Assembly (NCBI GenBank): GCA_913009675.1
Contig: CAJVXD010000035.1
Location: forward strand, 1-8,624
Source: an uncultured bacterium
GTDB taxonomy: Bacteria > Omnitrophota > Gorgyraeia > Gorgyraeales > Gorgyraeaceae
Reading direction: 5' to 3'
DNA: 8,624 bases
The translations under genes were made by a program, and so were the position numbers. Of the stretch, positions 1 through 6,827 are shown one piece after another; the first letter of the stretch is position 1, and each line of letters opens with the position of its first letter. The notes below the pieces were generated by a model. The model was not told where the DNA came from. It did not search any database and saw only the letters and a list, made by a program, of their open reading frames with translations.

Positions 1-573
1 AACGTGTCCCCGCCGGGGGTTTCCTATACCGTTGGCTGGGAGGGGGCAATCCGCAAATACCCCAATGTAAGAAAGAGGTTCACCACCCGGCCCTGTATGC
101 AATGTGATGCCCCCCCCTGCGTCAAGGTTTGCCCCGTTAAGGCGACAACTAAAGATGATGAAGGAGTCGTAGAGATAGATTACGATAAGTGTATTGGATG
201 CAGGTATTGTCTTAATGCCTGCCCTTATGGAGCGAGATATTTTGACTATGGCCAGTTTTATACTGAGCACACTCCCAAACTGGAAGATTATGAAAAAAGA
301 AGTTCATTCGAATACGGAAAGTTATGGCCTAGAAAAAGGCGCCCGTTTATTCCCAAATCGCCTATCGGCAATGCACGTAAATGTCATTTCTGCCTTCACA
401 GGATAAGAAAAGGGTTTCTTCCTGCCTGCATCGTTACCTGTATAGGGAGGGCGCGTTATTTTGGCGATATAAATGATAGAAGGGGCATGATCTCAGAATT
501 AATTGCTAAATATAAAGCCACGAGGCTCAAAGAAGAATTAGGCACAGAGCCGTCGGTATATTATTTGGATTGA
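1..573 (+). CDS. TtrB/PsrB-type 4Fe-4S electron-transfer subunit of a molybdopterin oxidoreductase (5' partial)
   Basis: This is the iron-sulfur subunit that carries electrons between the membrane subunit and the catalytic molybdenum subunit of a respiratory reductase. The frame is open from base 1, so the gene starts upstream; the GTG at 4 is not a credible start. Counting the first codon as 1, three cysteine groups are visible: C32-x2-C35-x4-C40-x3-C44, C64-x2-C67-x2-C70-x3-C74, and C128-x2-C131-x11-C143-x3-C147. Family members usually have a further N-terminal group (CxxCxxCxxxC), which would lie outside the window. The C-terminal stretch around codons 141-157 (PACIVTCIGRARYFGD) is very like tetrathionate reductase B subunits. 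The stop is followed 20 bp later by the membrane-subunit gene. The gene order B-C-A matches the Salmonella ttrBCA and Bacillus srdBCA arrangements as I recall them. The family call is secure; the exact substrate is not. Confidence 0.93.
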   Translation, partial: NVSPPGVSYTVGWEGAIRKYPNVRKRFTTRPCMQCDAPPCVKVCPVKATTKDDEGVVEIDYDKCIGCRYCLNACPYGARYFDYGQFYTEHTPKLEDYEKRSSFEYGKLWPRKRRPFIPKSPIGNARKCHFCLHRIRKGFLPACIVTCIGRARYFGDINDRRGMISELIAKYKATRLKEELGTEPSVYYLD

Positions 574-593
574 TTAGGTAAGGGGGTTAAATT

Positions 594-1742
594 ATGAAGT
601 TAATCAGATTTTTGTGGCCAGCGGCAATAATCGGATTTCTCATCGGGCTTATCGGCTTATGGGATAGACTCCATTCCGGATTGATATCGCACAATACAGG
701 TAGTTACGTTAGCTGGGGTTTGTTAGTTGCCGGCTACATATATTTCATCGGGCTTTCTGCCGGGGCATTTTTGCTTTCTTCTTTGGTGTATGTATTTGGC
801 CTGAAGAGGCTGGAGAAGATAGGAAAATTTTCCCTGTTTACCGCTTTGGTATGTTTGATAATGGCGATGATGAGTATATTTTTTGATTTAGGCCATCCAT
901 TTCGCTCGTTGATAAGATTTCTAGTAAGTCCAAATTTTGGCTCGATGATGGGGTGGATGATTTTTCTGTATTCAGCTTATTTCGGCCTGATTTTAATAGA
1001 GCTTATTGTTGCCTTCAGGATAGATTTTAACATGCGGTTCTCTTCCCGAAAGGCACTTACTGTTTTGGGGGCAATCGGCATTCCTCTGGCGATTTGTTTT
1101 CACGGTGGCGTAGGGGCAATCTTTGCTGTAACCAAGGCCAGGCCTTACTGGAATACAGGCCTATTTCCTATAATGTTTATTGTAGAAGCCCTGTTGTCAG
1201 GGGGGGCATTGATTACTGCCTTGACCTATTTCTTCGCTCCTGACAAGGGGACCCCTCAGCATAATGATCTGGTGAAGTTTTTAGGCAGGATTGTCCTGGG
1301 CCTGCTTAGTTTTTATGTGTTGCTGTTTATTTCTGAGGCACTGGTTGTATTCTATGGCGCAGTTCCTGAGCACATAGCAGGTTATAAATTTATGATGTTC
1401 GGTAATTATGCCCCGCTTTTTTGGTTTGGTCAGGTTCTGCCGGTGGTCTTAATGCCTATACTTATCTTCACCTTTAAAGGCAGGTCTCCGTTGGCCGTGG
1501 CCTTAGCTTCGCTTCTGATAGTAGTAGGCTTTATCGCCGTGAGGCTGGATATAGTCGTGCCGGGAGGTATGGTTCCCGCCTTTGAAGGCCTGAGGACTGC
1601 TTTTATTGATTCACGGTTACGATTCGAATATTTCCCTTCTCTTATGGAGTGGCTATTTGAGATTTGGGTCGTATCATTAGGAATGATTATATTCTTAATC
1701 GGGCAAAGATACCTACCCTTATTCAAGGAGGAAGCAAGATGA
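594..1742 (+). CDS. NrfD/PsrC/TtrC-family quinone-linked membrane anchor subunit
   Basis: This 382-residue integral membrane protein anchors the reductase and exchanges electrons with the membrane quinone pool. About ten hydrophobic helices can be read, at roughly residues 5-25, 38-68, 77-100, 117-141, 153-180, 187-213, 230-254, 273-294, 300-325 and 355-377. The motif FDLGHPFR near residue 95 and a His in the fifth helix (CFHGGVGAIF) are typical of NrfD-like proteins, where polar residues in the helices help form the quinol site. The ATG is preceded by a G-rich ribosome site (AAGGGGG at 580-586). The stop overlaps the start of the catalytic subunit by four bases (ATGA, 1739-1742), which implies translational coupling. 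The neighbours (Fe-S subunit before, Mo subunit after) mark it as subunit C of the complex. It carries no heme or Fe-S motif of its own. Confidence 0.93.
   Translation: MKLIRFLWPAAIIGFLIGLIGLWDRLHSGLISHNTGSYVSWGLLVAGYIYFIGLSAGAFLLSSLVYVFGLKRLEKIGKFSLFTALVCLIMAMMSIFFDLGHPFRSLIRFLVSPNFGSMMGWMIFLYSAYFGLILIELIVAFRIDFNMRFSSRKALTVLGAIGIPLAICFHGGVGAIFAVTKARPYWNTGLFPIMFIVEALLSGGALITALTYFFAPDKGTPQHNDLVKFLGRIVLGLLSFYVLLFISEALVVFYGAVPEHIAGYKFMMFGNYAPLFWFGQVLPVVLMPILIFTFKGRSPLAVALASLLIVVGFIAVRLDIVVPGGMVPAFEGLRTAFIDSRLRFEYFPSLMEWLFEIWVVSLGMIIFLIGQRYLPLFKEEAR
1725..1731 (+). promoter_or_regulatory. Strong Shine-Dalgarno that sets the catalytic-subunit start
   Basis: AAGGAGG lies 7 bases before the ATG at 1739, inside the last codons of the membrane-subunit gene. 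The open frame extends upstream to another ATG at 1664, but that one lies deep in the preceding gene and has no such site. The ribosome site and the twin-arginine signal that follows both favour 1739. Confidence 0.85.
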
Positions 1743-4700
1743 GTAAGAGACTAAATAACATATTGGAGAGATTCGGAGAGGTAAGGATAACACGCAGATG
1801 TTTCTTAAAATCAGGTGCATTTTTGGGCGGTTCACTTTTATTGGCTTCAAAGTTGGATTTACTTGAGAAAGCCAATGCCAGCGAAAATACAAAATTTATT
1901 TTAAGTAAATATGGCTATGAAATTCAAAAGGCAGAAAACATTATTCACTCTACGTGCCTTCAGTGTCATACGGATTGTCCTCTTCAGGGAAAATTATTTA
2001 ACGGTATCCTGGCCAAGATCGACGGTAACCCCTATAGCCCCCAAAACCGGCTTGTTCATATCCCCTACGATACCTCAGTTCATAAGGCGGCTAAATTTGA
2101 CGGCAAATTATGCCCAAAGGGCCAGGCCGGTATCCAGACCCTCTATGACCCATACCGTCTGGTCAAGGTCTTAAAAAGGAACGGCCCTCGCGGTTCGAAT
2201 AAATGGAAGACCATAAGTTTCAGGCAGGCGATCGAAGAGATTGTCAGCGGCGGCAGGATTTTCGGCAATATTGGAGAAGACAGGTATGTAGAAGGGTTTA
2301 AGGACATTTACGTCTTAAGAGATGCCCGATTGGCTAAGAATATGGCAGGGGATGTAAAGAATATAAGAAAGAAGAAGATGTCTGTTGAGGAGTTCAAAGG
2401 TAAATATAGAGACCATCTTGATGTCTTGATTGATCCCGAGCACCCTGATGTTGGCCTTCGTAATAACCAATTTGTGTTTATGGCCGGGCGCATTGAACAC
2501 GGCCGGAAAGAATTCGGTAAACGTTTCACTCACGATGCATTAGGTTCGGTTAACTTCTTTGAGCATACCACGATTTGTGAGCAGTCGCATCACATAGCCT
2601 TTAAACAGGTGACAGCACAGTTTAAAAATGGCAAATGGCACGACGGCAAGGAACATATGAAGCCGGATTTGCTAAACTCAGAATTTGTTATCTTCTGGGG
2701 GACAGGTGCATTTGAGGCAAATTTTGGGCCGACAAATATGGCTGAAAAAGTAACTAAGTCTTTAAGAGAAAGAAACTTTAAGTTTGCGGTGGTTGACCCG
2801 CGGCTGTCAAAAACTGCATCCAAGGCCGAATATTGGCTTCCTGTTAAGCCCGGCACTGATGCTGCCTTAGCAATGGCGATGATCAGATGGGTTATTGAAA
2901 ATGAAAGATATGATAAAAGGTATCTTGAAAATGCCAATAAGGCCTCTGCGCGATCCGATGGGGAATCGACCTGGACAAATGCCGCCTATTTAGTAAAGAT
3001 AGGAAAAAATGCCCAGGCCGGGATGTTCCTGCGCGCAGATGAGGTCGGCTTAGGTTCAAAAGAAGAGTTTGTGGTCAGTCGAAACAATCAGCTCATCGCG
3101 GTTACTCCTGAGGATACTGCCAATCCTGTTGAGGGAGATATCGTTGTTGATAGCCATGCTCAAGGTATAAGGTTTAAATCAGCGTTTCTCCTGCTTAAAG
3201 AACAGGCGTTCTCTAGATCATTCGATGAATACGTGAAAATTTGTGGTATTGAGAAAGGGCTTATTGTGAAGGTCGCTGATGAATTTACTTCCTACGGCAA
3301 AAAAGCCGCTATTGATTTATACCGCGGCGTTGTTCAGCATACCAATGGCTATTATAACGCCCAGGCGATTATCACCTTGAACGTGCTTATTGGCAATGCC
3401 GATTGGAAAGGCGGGTTATCGGCTGGTGGAGGGCACTGGCATGAATCCGGAGGTAAAGAGGCCAGCCGTTACGAGATTAAAAAGCTCCACCCCAATAAAC
3501 TCAAGGCATTCGGCGTGGCTATAACCAGGGAAAAGGCGGAATACGAAGACTCTACCTTATTCACCGGCTATCCGGCAAAAAGGCCATGGTATCCTTTAAC
3601 AAGCAATGTCTATCAGGAGATAATACCTTCTGCCCGCGATGCCTATCCTTATCCCATAAAGATACTTTTTTTACACCAGGGTACACCCGCTCTTTCTATA
3701 CCGGGAGGCGATAAATTAATACCGATCCTGAAGGATGCAGGAAAAATCCCCCTCTTTATTGCTGATGATATTATCATTGGTGAGACCTCGATGTATGCCG
3801 ACTATATCTTTCCCGATTTAACCTACTTGGAGAGATGGGCCACTCCTCATATAAGCCCTGACGTACAGACCAGGGCAAGCAAGGTCCGCCAGCCGGTGGT
3901 TGCCCCCTTAACCGAAGAAGTAAAGATCGATGGGTATACAATGCCTGTTTCCCTGGAGGCAATCTTGATTGCTATTGCCAGGAAACTTAGACTTTCCGGT
4001 TTCGGGAGGAACGGCTTCGGTGAAGGTTTCGGATTGAATAAACCCGAAGATTTCTATCTTAAATTAGCGGCTAATATCGCTTTTGGAGATAAGAAAAATA
4101 AAACAACCCCTGATGCAGATAATAGAGAGATGGATATTTTCCTGAAGGCAAGAAGACACCTGCCCGGATCAGTTTTTGATCTGGATTACTGGAAGAAGGC
4201 AGTGAGAAAAGATGAGTGGCTTAAGGTAGCGTATGTGCTTAATAGGGGAGGGAGGTTTGAGGATTTTAAACACGCCTATAAAGGGGAATACCTGGGACAT
4301 AGATTTGGCAGGATGTTTAATCTTTATTGCGAGAAAGTGGCCGGGAACCGCAATAGTATGACTGGAAGGTTTTTCTCCGGGGTACCTATCTTTGAGCCAA
4401 TATGTGACGCAGAAGACCACATAGTCGAGGATAAAGAATATAAATATCAGCTTATTACATTTAAAGAGATCTTTGGCGGCCATTCCCGGACTGTCTCTAA
4501 CTATTGGTCTCAAGATTCTCTTCTTCCTGAGAATGAAGTCTGGATTAACACTATAGACGCAGAGGGATTAGAGGTAAAAAATGGAAGTTACGTTAGGCTG
4601 AGATCTAGATCCAATCCTCATGGAGAGATCGACTTAAAGAATGGTAAAAAAATAGCATTAAAGGCAAAAGTGAAGGTTGTCGAGGGAATAAGGCCGGGCG

Positions 4701-4915
4701 TAGTAGCCATCTCCTGGCACTATGGCCACTGGGCTTACGGGGGAGCGGACGTCGTTGTTGACGGCAGGATGATAAATGGAGATTCACGCCGGAGAAGAGG
4801 GATTGTCCCCAACCCTTTAATGCGTATAGACACAACAGTGGACAGCTGTCTTACCGACCATATTGGAGGAAGTTCCTCGTTTTATGATACTAAAGTGAAT
4901 ATGGCTAAGATATGA
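1739..4915 (+). CDS. Tat-exported molybdopterin oxidoreductase, tetrathionate reductase A (TtrA)-like catalytic subunit
   Basis: This 1058-residue catalytic subunit belongs to the DMSO-reductase superfamily and should reduce an oxyanion in the periplasm at a bis-pyranopterin Mo (or W) centre. Residues 18-24 (TRRCFLK) are a twin-arginine export motif, followed by a hydrophobic stretch and a likely cleavage site after residue 47 (ANA|S). A 4Fe-4S motif follows: C73-x2-C76-x3-C80-x44-C125. The segment HTTICEQSHH places C280 as the likely Mo ligand; Cys is also the ligand in the TtrA, ArrA and SrdA groups. Later pieces typical of the fold are VIFWGTGAFEANFGP (near 320), VVDPRLSKTA (near 355) and a C-terminal dinucleotide-binding domain with ISWHYGHWAYGG (near 990). 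The length matches TtrA (about 1000 residues) better than PsrA or DmsA. The start is coupled to the membrane subunit by an ATGA overlap. The substrate is inferred only: tetrathionate is likeliest, with selenate, arsenate or an unknown oxyanion possible. Confidence 0.92.
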   Translation: MSKRLNNILERFGEVRITRRCFLKSGAFLGGSLLLASKLDLLEKANASENTKFILSKYGYEIQKAENIIHSTCLQCHTDCPLQGKLFNGILAKIDGNPYSPQNRLVHIPYDTSVHKAAKFDGKLCPKGQAGIQTLYDPYRLVKVLKRNGPRGSNKWKTISFRQAIEEIVSGGRIFGNIGEDRYVEGFKDIYVLRDARLAKNMAGDVKNIRKKKMSVEEFKGKYRDHLDVLIDPEHPDVGLRNNQFVFMAGRIEHGRKEFGKRFTHDALGSVNFFEHTTICEQSHHIAFKQVTAQFKNGKWHDGKEHMKPDLLNSEFVIFWGTGAFEANFGPTNMAEKVTKSLRERNFKFAVVDPRLSKTASKAEYWLPVKPGTDAALAMAMIRWVIENERYDKRYLENANKASARSDGESTWTNAAYLVKIGKNAQAGMFLRADEVGLGSKEEFVVSRNNQLIAVTPEDTANPVEGDIVVDSHAQGIRFKSAFLLLKEQAFSRSFDEYVKICGIEKGLIVKVADEFTSYGKKAAIDLYRGVVQHTNGYYNAQAIITLNVLIGNADWKGGLSAGGGHWHESGGKEASRYEIKKLHPNKLKAFGVAITREKAEYEDSTLFTGYPAKRPWYPLTSNVYQEIIPSARDAYPYPIKILFLHQGTPALSIPGGDKLIPILKDAGKIPLFIADDIIIGETSMYADYIFPDLTYLERWATPHISPDVQTRASKVRQPVVAPLTEEVKIDGYTMPVSLEAILIAIARKLRLSGFGRNGFGEGFGLNKPEDFYLKLAANIAFGDKKNKTTPDADNREMDIFLKARRHLPGSVFDLDYWKKAVRKDEWLKVAYVLNRGGRFEDFKHAYKGEYLGHRFGRMFNLYCEKVAGNRNSMTGRFFSGVPIFEPICDAEDHIVEDKEYKYQLITFKEIFGGHSRTVSNYWSQDSLLPENEVWINTIDAEGLEVKNGSYVRLRSRSNPHGEIDLKNGKKIALKAKVKVVEGIRPGVVAISWHYGHWAYGGADVVVDGRMINGDSRRRRGIVPNPLMRIDTTVDSCLTDHIGGSSSFYDTKVNMAKI

Positions 4916-4937
4916 AAAGTAATAATGAGGAGAAGGT

Positions 4938-5309
4938 ATGAAAGAGAGAGAAAGAGAGAGAGAAGAAGAAATATTAGAAGAAGATATAGAAGAATTCCTT
5001 AAGGAGAAGGAAAGGGTAAGAAATATTGTCGGCAGGATTGGGGGTAAGGTTACCCTTGTAGGCAGGGTAGCAAATTTATTTTGGATAATGGCAGTAGTGT
5101 CTACGTTTGTTGTTTCTATTTTTATGCGGGAGACCCTTCGTTTTACAATGATAGAAGCGGGCGTATTTCTGGTTTCTCTCAAGGTCATTTATTATTTTAA
5201 CCGCCAGGCAAAGATAACCCATTTTCAATTTTGGATCCTTTCTTCTATCGAGTGGCGGTTAAATGAGGTTGTGAAAAAACTCAACGAGTTAATTAAGAGT
5301 AAGAAATAG
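4938..5309 (+). CDS. Unrecognised small two-helix membrane protein with a charged N-terminus
   Basis: I do not recognise a family for this 123-residue protein. Residues 1-28 are almost entirely Glu, Arg and Lys, beginning with repeated Arg-Glu pairs, and should form a highly charged cytoplasmic helix or coiled coil. Two hydrophobic helices follow at about 44-63 and 70-88, separated by a short loop containing MRETLR. The tail (about 92-123) is amphipathic and basic at its end (VVKKLNELIKSKK). It has no Cys and no Tat or Sec cleavage site. The start is supported by GAGGAGAAGG at 4927-4936. It begins 22 bp after the catalytic subunit and ends 13 bp before tatA, so it is almost certainly co-transcribed with both. 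A role in assembly or export of the reductase is a guess from position. The first ~17 codons are GA-rich and of low complexity at the DNA level. Confidence 0.8.
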   Translation: MKEREREREEEILEEDIEEFLKEKERVRNIVGRIGGKVTLVGRVANLFWIMAVVSTFVVSIFMRETLRFTMIEAGVFLVSLKVIYYFNRQAKITHFQFWILSSIEWRLNEVVKKLNELIKSKK

Positions 5310-5322
5310 GGGGTGAGGAAAG

Positions 5323-5505
5323 ATGTTTAGATTTGGTATGGGTGAGCTTATTGTAATTTTGCTGATAATTTTGCTTCTATTCGGCGCCTCAAGACTTCCG
5401 GAAATTGCTAAGGCCTTAGGCAGCTCAATAAAGGAATTTAAGAAGGCAGGCAAAGAGATAAAAAGCAATATTGATGATGTGACCAAAGAGGATGAAGATA
5501 GCTAA
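5323..5505 (+). CDS. tatA: Twin-arginine translocase subunit TatA/TatE
   Basis: This 60-residue protein has the complete TatA plan. A short N-terminus leads into one membrane helix (about residues 7-21, [15 protein letters not shown]). Next come the hinge FG and the signature [17 protein letters not shown], which forms the amphipathic helix, and then a short acidic tail ending EDEDS. TatA oligomers form the pore through which folded, cofactor-loaded proteins cross the inner membrane. A ribosome site (GTGAGG, 5313-5318) precedes the ATG. The short length and lack of a long C-terminal domain favour TatA/E over TatB. It lies two genes after a clear Tat substrate, suggesting that export capacity is co-expressed with the reductase. 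No tatC or tatB lies in the window, so the receptor must be encoded elsewhere. The gene ends one base before the left inverted repeat of an IS remnant. Confidence 0.95.
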   Translation: MFRFGMGELIVILLIILLLFGASRLPEIAKALGSSIKEFKKAGKEIKSNIDDVTKEDEDS

Positions 5506-5506
5506 T

Positions 5507-5760
5507 TGACCCTACCCCCAAAAACCGGACACCTTACAAGTCGAGTCTCCTGGTATAAAACAGCAGCTGTAACGCTGTAAAACAGGAAGCAAAAACTATT
5601 ATCGAAAACTGGAGAAAGGAGTATAATACATTTAGGCCTCATGTATCATTAAAAGGCTTAAGGCCTGAAGGATTCAGGAAGGCCCGGAAAGAAGAAAAAA
5701 CAACAACAAAATACATCAGGGATTTAACTTACAGACTGTACAGTGTAAGGGGTACGGTCA
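5507..5760 (+). mobile_element. Internally deleted IS3-like element with both terminal inverted repeats
   Basis: The left end TGACCCTACCCC (5507-5518) and the right end GGGGTACGGTCA (5749-5760) are inverted repeats matching at 11 of 12 positions, and an ACAC/GTGT pair extends the match on the inner side after a gap. Ends that begin TG and close with CA, followed by CCCC and a CGGACAC stretch, fit IS3-like elements. Between them only about 254 bp remain, holding the tail of a transposase. This is therefore a deletion derivative or MITE-like form, not a complete IS. A repeated TAAAACAG (5556-5563 and 5578-5585) near the start of the surviving coding part could mark the deletion junction. I see no flanking target duplication. 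Confidence 0.72.
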
Positions 5761-5789
5761 AGGGGTTAAAACATAGGCAGGTTTATTAA
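5559..5789 (+). pseudogene. C-terminal fragment of an IS3-family (DDE, integrase-core) transposase
   Basis: An open stretch without a proper start reads EAKTIIENWRKEYNTFRPH followed by VSLKGLRPEGF. This is the characteristic C-terminal end of IS3-type integrase-core transposases (consensus W..EYN..RPH.SLG..P..F). Everything upstream is missing: the helix-turn-helix OrfA, and the catalytic D, D and probably E residues. A stop lies in frame at 5556-5558. The frame runs on through the right inverted repeat and ends at TAA 5787-5789. In an intact element the stop would lie inside the repeat, so a small frameshift or stop loss is likely. It is not expected to be functional. Confidence 0.78.
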
Positions 5790-5802
5790 ATATTGCGAGC
5801 AT

Positions 5803-6765
5803 ATGTATCCAATGAATAGTTTTAATCAAGGGATAGATTATTTGAGGTTATCGGTTACCGATCGGTGTAATTTAAGGTGTGTTTATTGTATCCCGCCCGG
5901 AGGGATTATAAATAAGCCCCAGCAGGATATACTTTCTTTTGAGGAAATCATAAGGTTGGTTAAGATATTTGCAAGTCTCGGGGCAAGCAAAATTCGCCTT
6001 ACAGGAGGAGAGCCGCTGATAAGAAAAGGAGTGGTTCATCTGATTGACTCCCTGACCTCTATTGAGGGGATAGGAGAGGTCTCTTTGACCACAAATGGGA
6101 CCCTATTATCTTTATATGCCCACCGGTTGAAGAAGGCAGGTGTTAAGAGGATAAACATAAGCTTAGATACACTACGAAGGAATAGATGTAAAAAGATTAC
6201 GGGAAGTGATTCTTTCTACAGGGTATTAGAGGGGATTGAAAAAGCAAAAGAGGCAGGGATCTCTCCTTTGAAACTCAATACAGTCGTAATGAAAGGGATA
6301 AACGACGATGAAATTATTGATTTCATAGATTTTGCCATAACCCGCGGTTTGATATTGCGATTTATTGAGTTTATGCCGGTTACGCAACTATGGAAAGAAG
6401 ACCGCGTTGTTTCTATAGAAGGGATTAAAGAAATTTGCAGAAGAAAATTTAGACTCGAGAGAATAGGAACCTTCGGCCCGGGTCCCGCTCAATATTATAG
6501 AGTTGAAAAAAGAGGTATCTTGGGTTTTATAGCTACGGATATAAATAACTGCATAAGATGCCGGCGGCTTAGATTGACCTCTACAGGAGAACTGAAAATC
6601 TGCCTTTATGAAGATGAAGGCTTCCCGCTTCGTGAATTTTTAAGGAATGGTTTCAGTGATGAGGAGATAAGAGACAAGATAAAGGGAAGGATAGAAACTA
6701 AAAGATATACTGATTATCGAGACAGGAGATTTTTAGAAACTTATATGTATAGCATAGGGGGCTAG
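5803..6765 (+). CDS. moaA: GTP 3',8-cyclase MoaA (radical SAM)
   Basis: MoaA uses S-adenosylmethionine and two 4Fe-4S clusters to convert GTP to 3',8-cyclo-7,8-dihydro-GTP, the first step of molybdenum-cofactor synthesis. The 320-residue product has the radical SAM motif C22-x3-C26-x2-C29, the SAM-binding TGGEP (67-71), and the C-terminal cluster motif C250-x2-C253-x13-C267 followed in part by RLRLTSTGEL. It ends in Gly-Gly, the conserved MoaA tail that reaches into the active site. The Asn normally following the second cysteine of the C-terminal motif (CNRLRL) is Arg here (CRRLRL). The ATG at 5803 has no good ribosome site; ATG 5812 (codon 4) is an alternative. Both lie just downstream of the IS remnant, so the native promoter region may have been replaced. 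The family assignment is secure. Confidence 0.95.
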   Translation: MYPMNSFNQGIDYLRLSVTDRCNLRCVYCIPPGGIINKPQQDILSFEEIIRLVKIFASLGASKIRLTGGEPLIRKGVVHLIDSLTSIEGIGEVSLTTNGTLLSLYAHRLKKAGVKRINISLDTLRRNRCKKITGSDSFYRVLEGIEKAKEAGISPLKLNTVVMKGINDDEIIDFIDFAITRGLILRFIEFMPVTQLWKEDRVVSIEGIKEICRRKFRLERIGTFGPGPAQYYRVEKRGILGFIATDINNCIRCRRLRLTSTGELKICLYEDEGFPLREFLRNGFSDEEIRDKIKGRIETKRYTDYRDRRFLETYMYSIGG

Positions 6766-6770
6766 GTCAT

Positions 6771-6791
6771 TATCGAGGCTTAGCCTTGATA
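6771..6791. repeat. Near-perfect palindrome between moaA and moaC
   Basis: TATCGAGGCT, one T, then AGCCTTGATA pair at 9 of 10 positions, with a G-T wobble at the tenth. As RNA it would make a short stem with a TTA loop. No T-run follows, so it is not a standard terminator. It lies 5 bp after the moaA stop in the 62-bp gap before moaC and could act in mRNA processing or as an operator. Confidence 0.5.
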
Positions 6792-6827
6792 GGATCGGGT
6801 AGGTCTATTTATTGATGGGGCGTTTAG

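Noticed and set aside
1664..1738. Upstream extension of the catalytic subunit
   Set aside because: It would add 25 residues ahead of the Tat signal and overlap the membrane-subunit gene by 79 bp; AAGGAGG and the ATGA overlap point to 1739.
4817..5188. A 123-codon minus-strand frame opposite the small membrane gene
   Set aside because: Its serine/leucine-rich composition is the antisense of the GA-rich tract. The + strand gene has a ribosome site and operon context.
5500..5766. Target-site duplication flanking the IS remnant
   Set aside because: Bases beside the two inverted repeats (AAT and AGG) do not match, so a direct repeat cannot be claimed.
5761..5802. Moco riboswitch or strong promoter before moaA
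   Set aside because: The space after the IS end is only about 40 bp and shows neither a riboswitch-sized fold nor a good -35/-10 pair.
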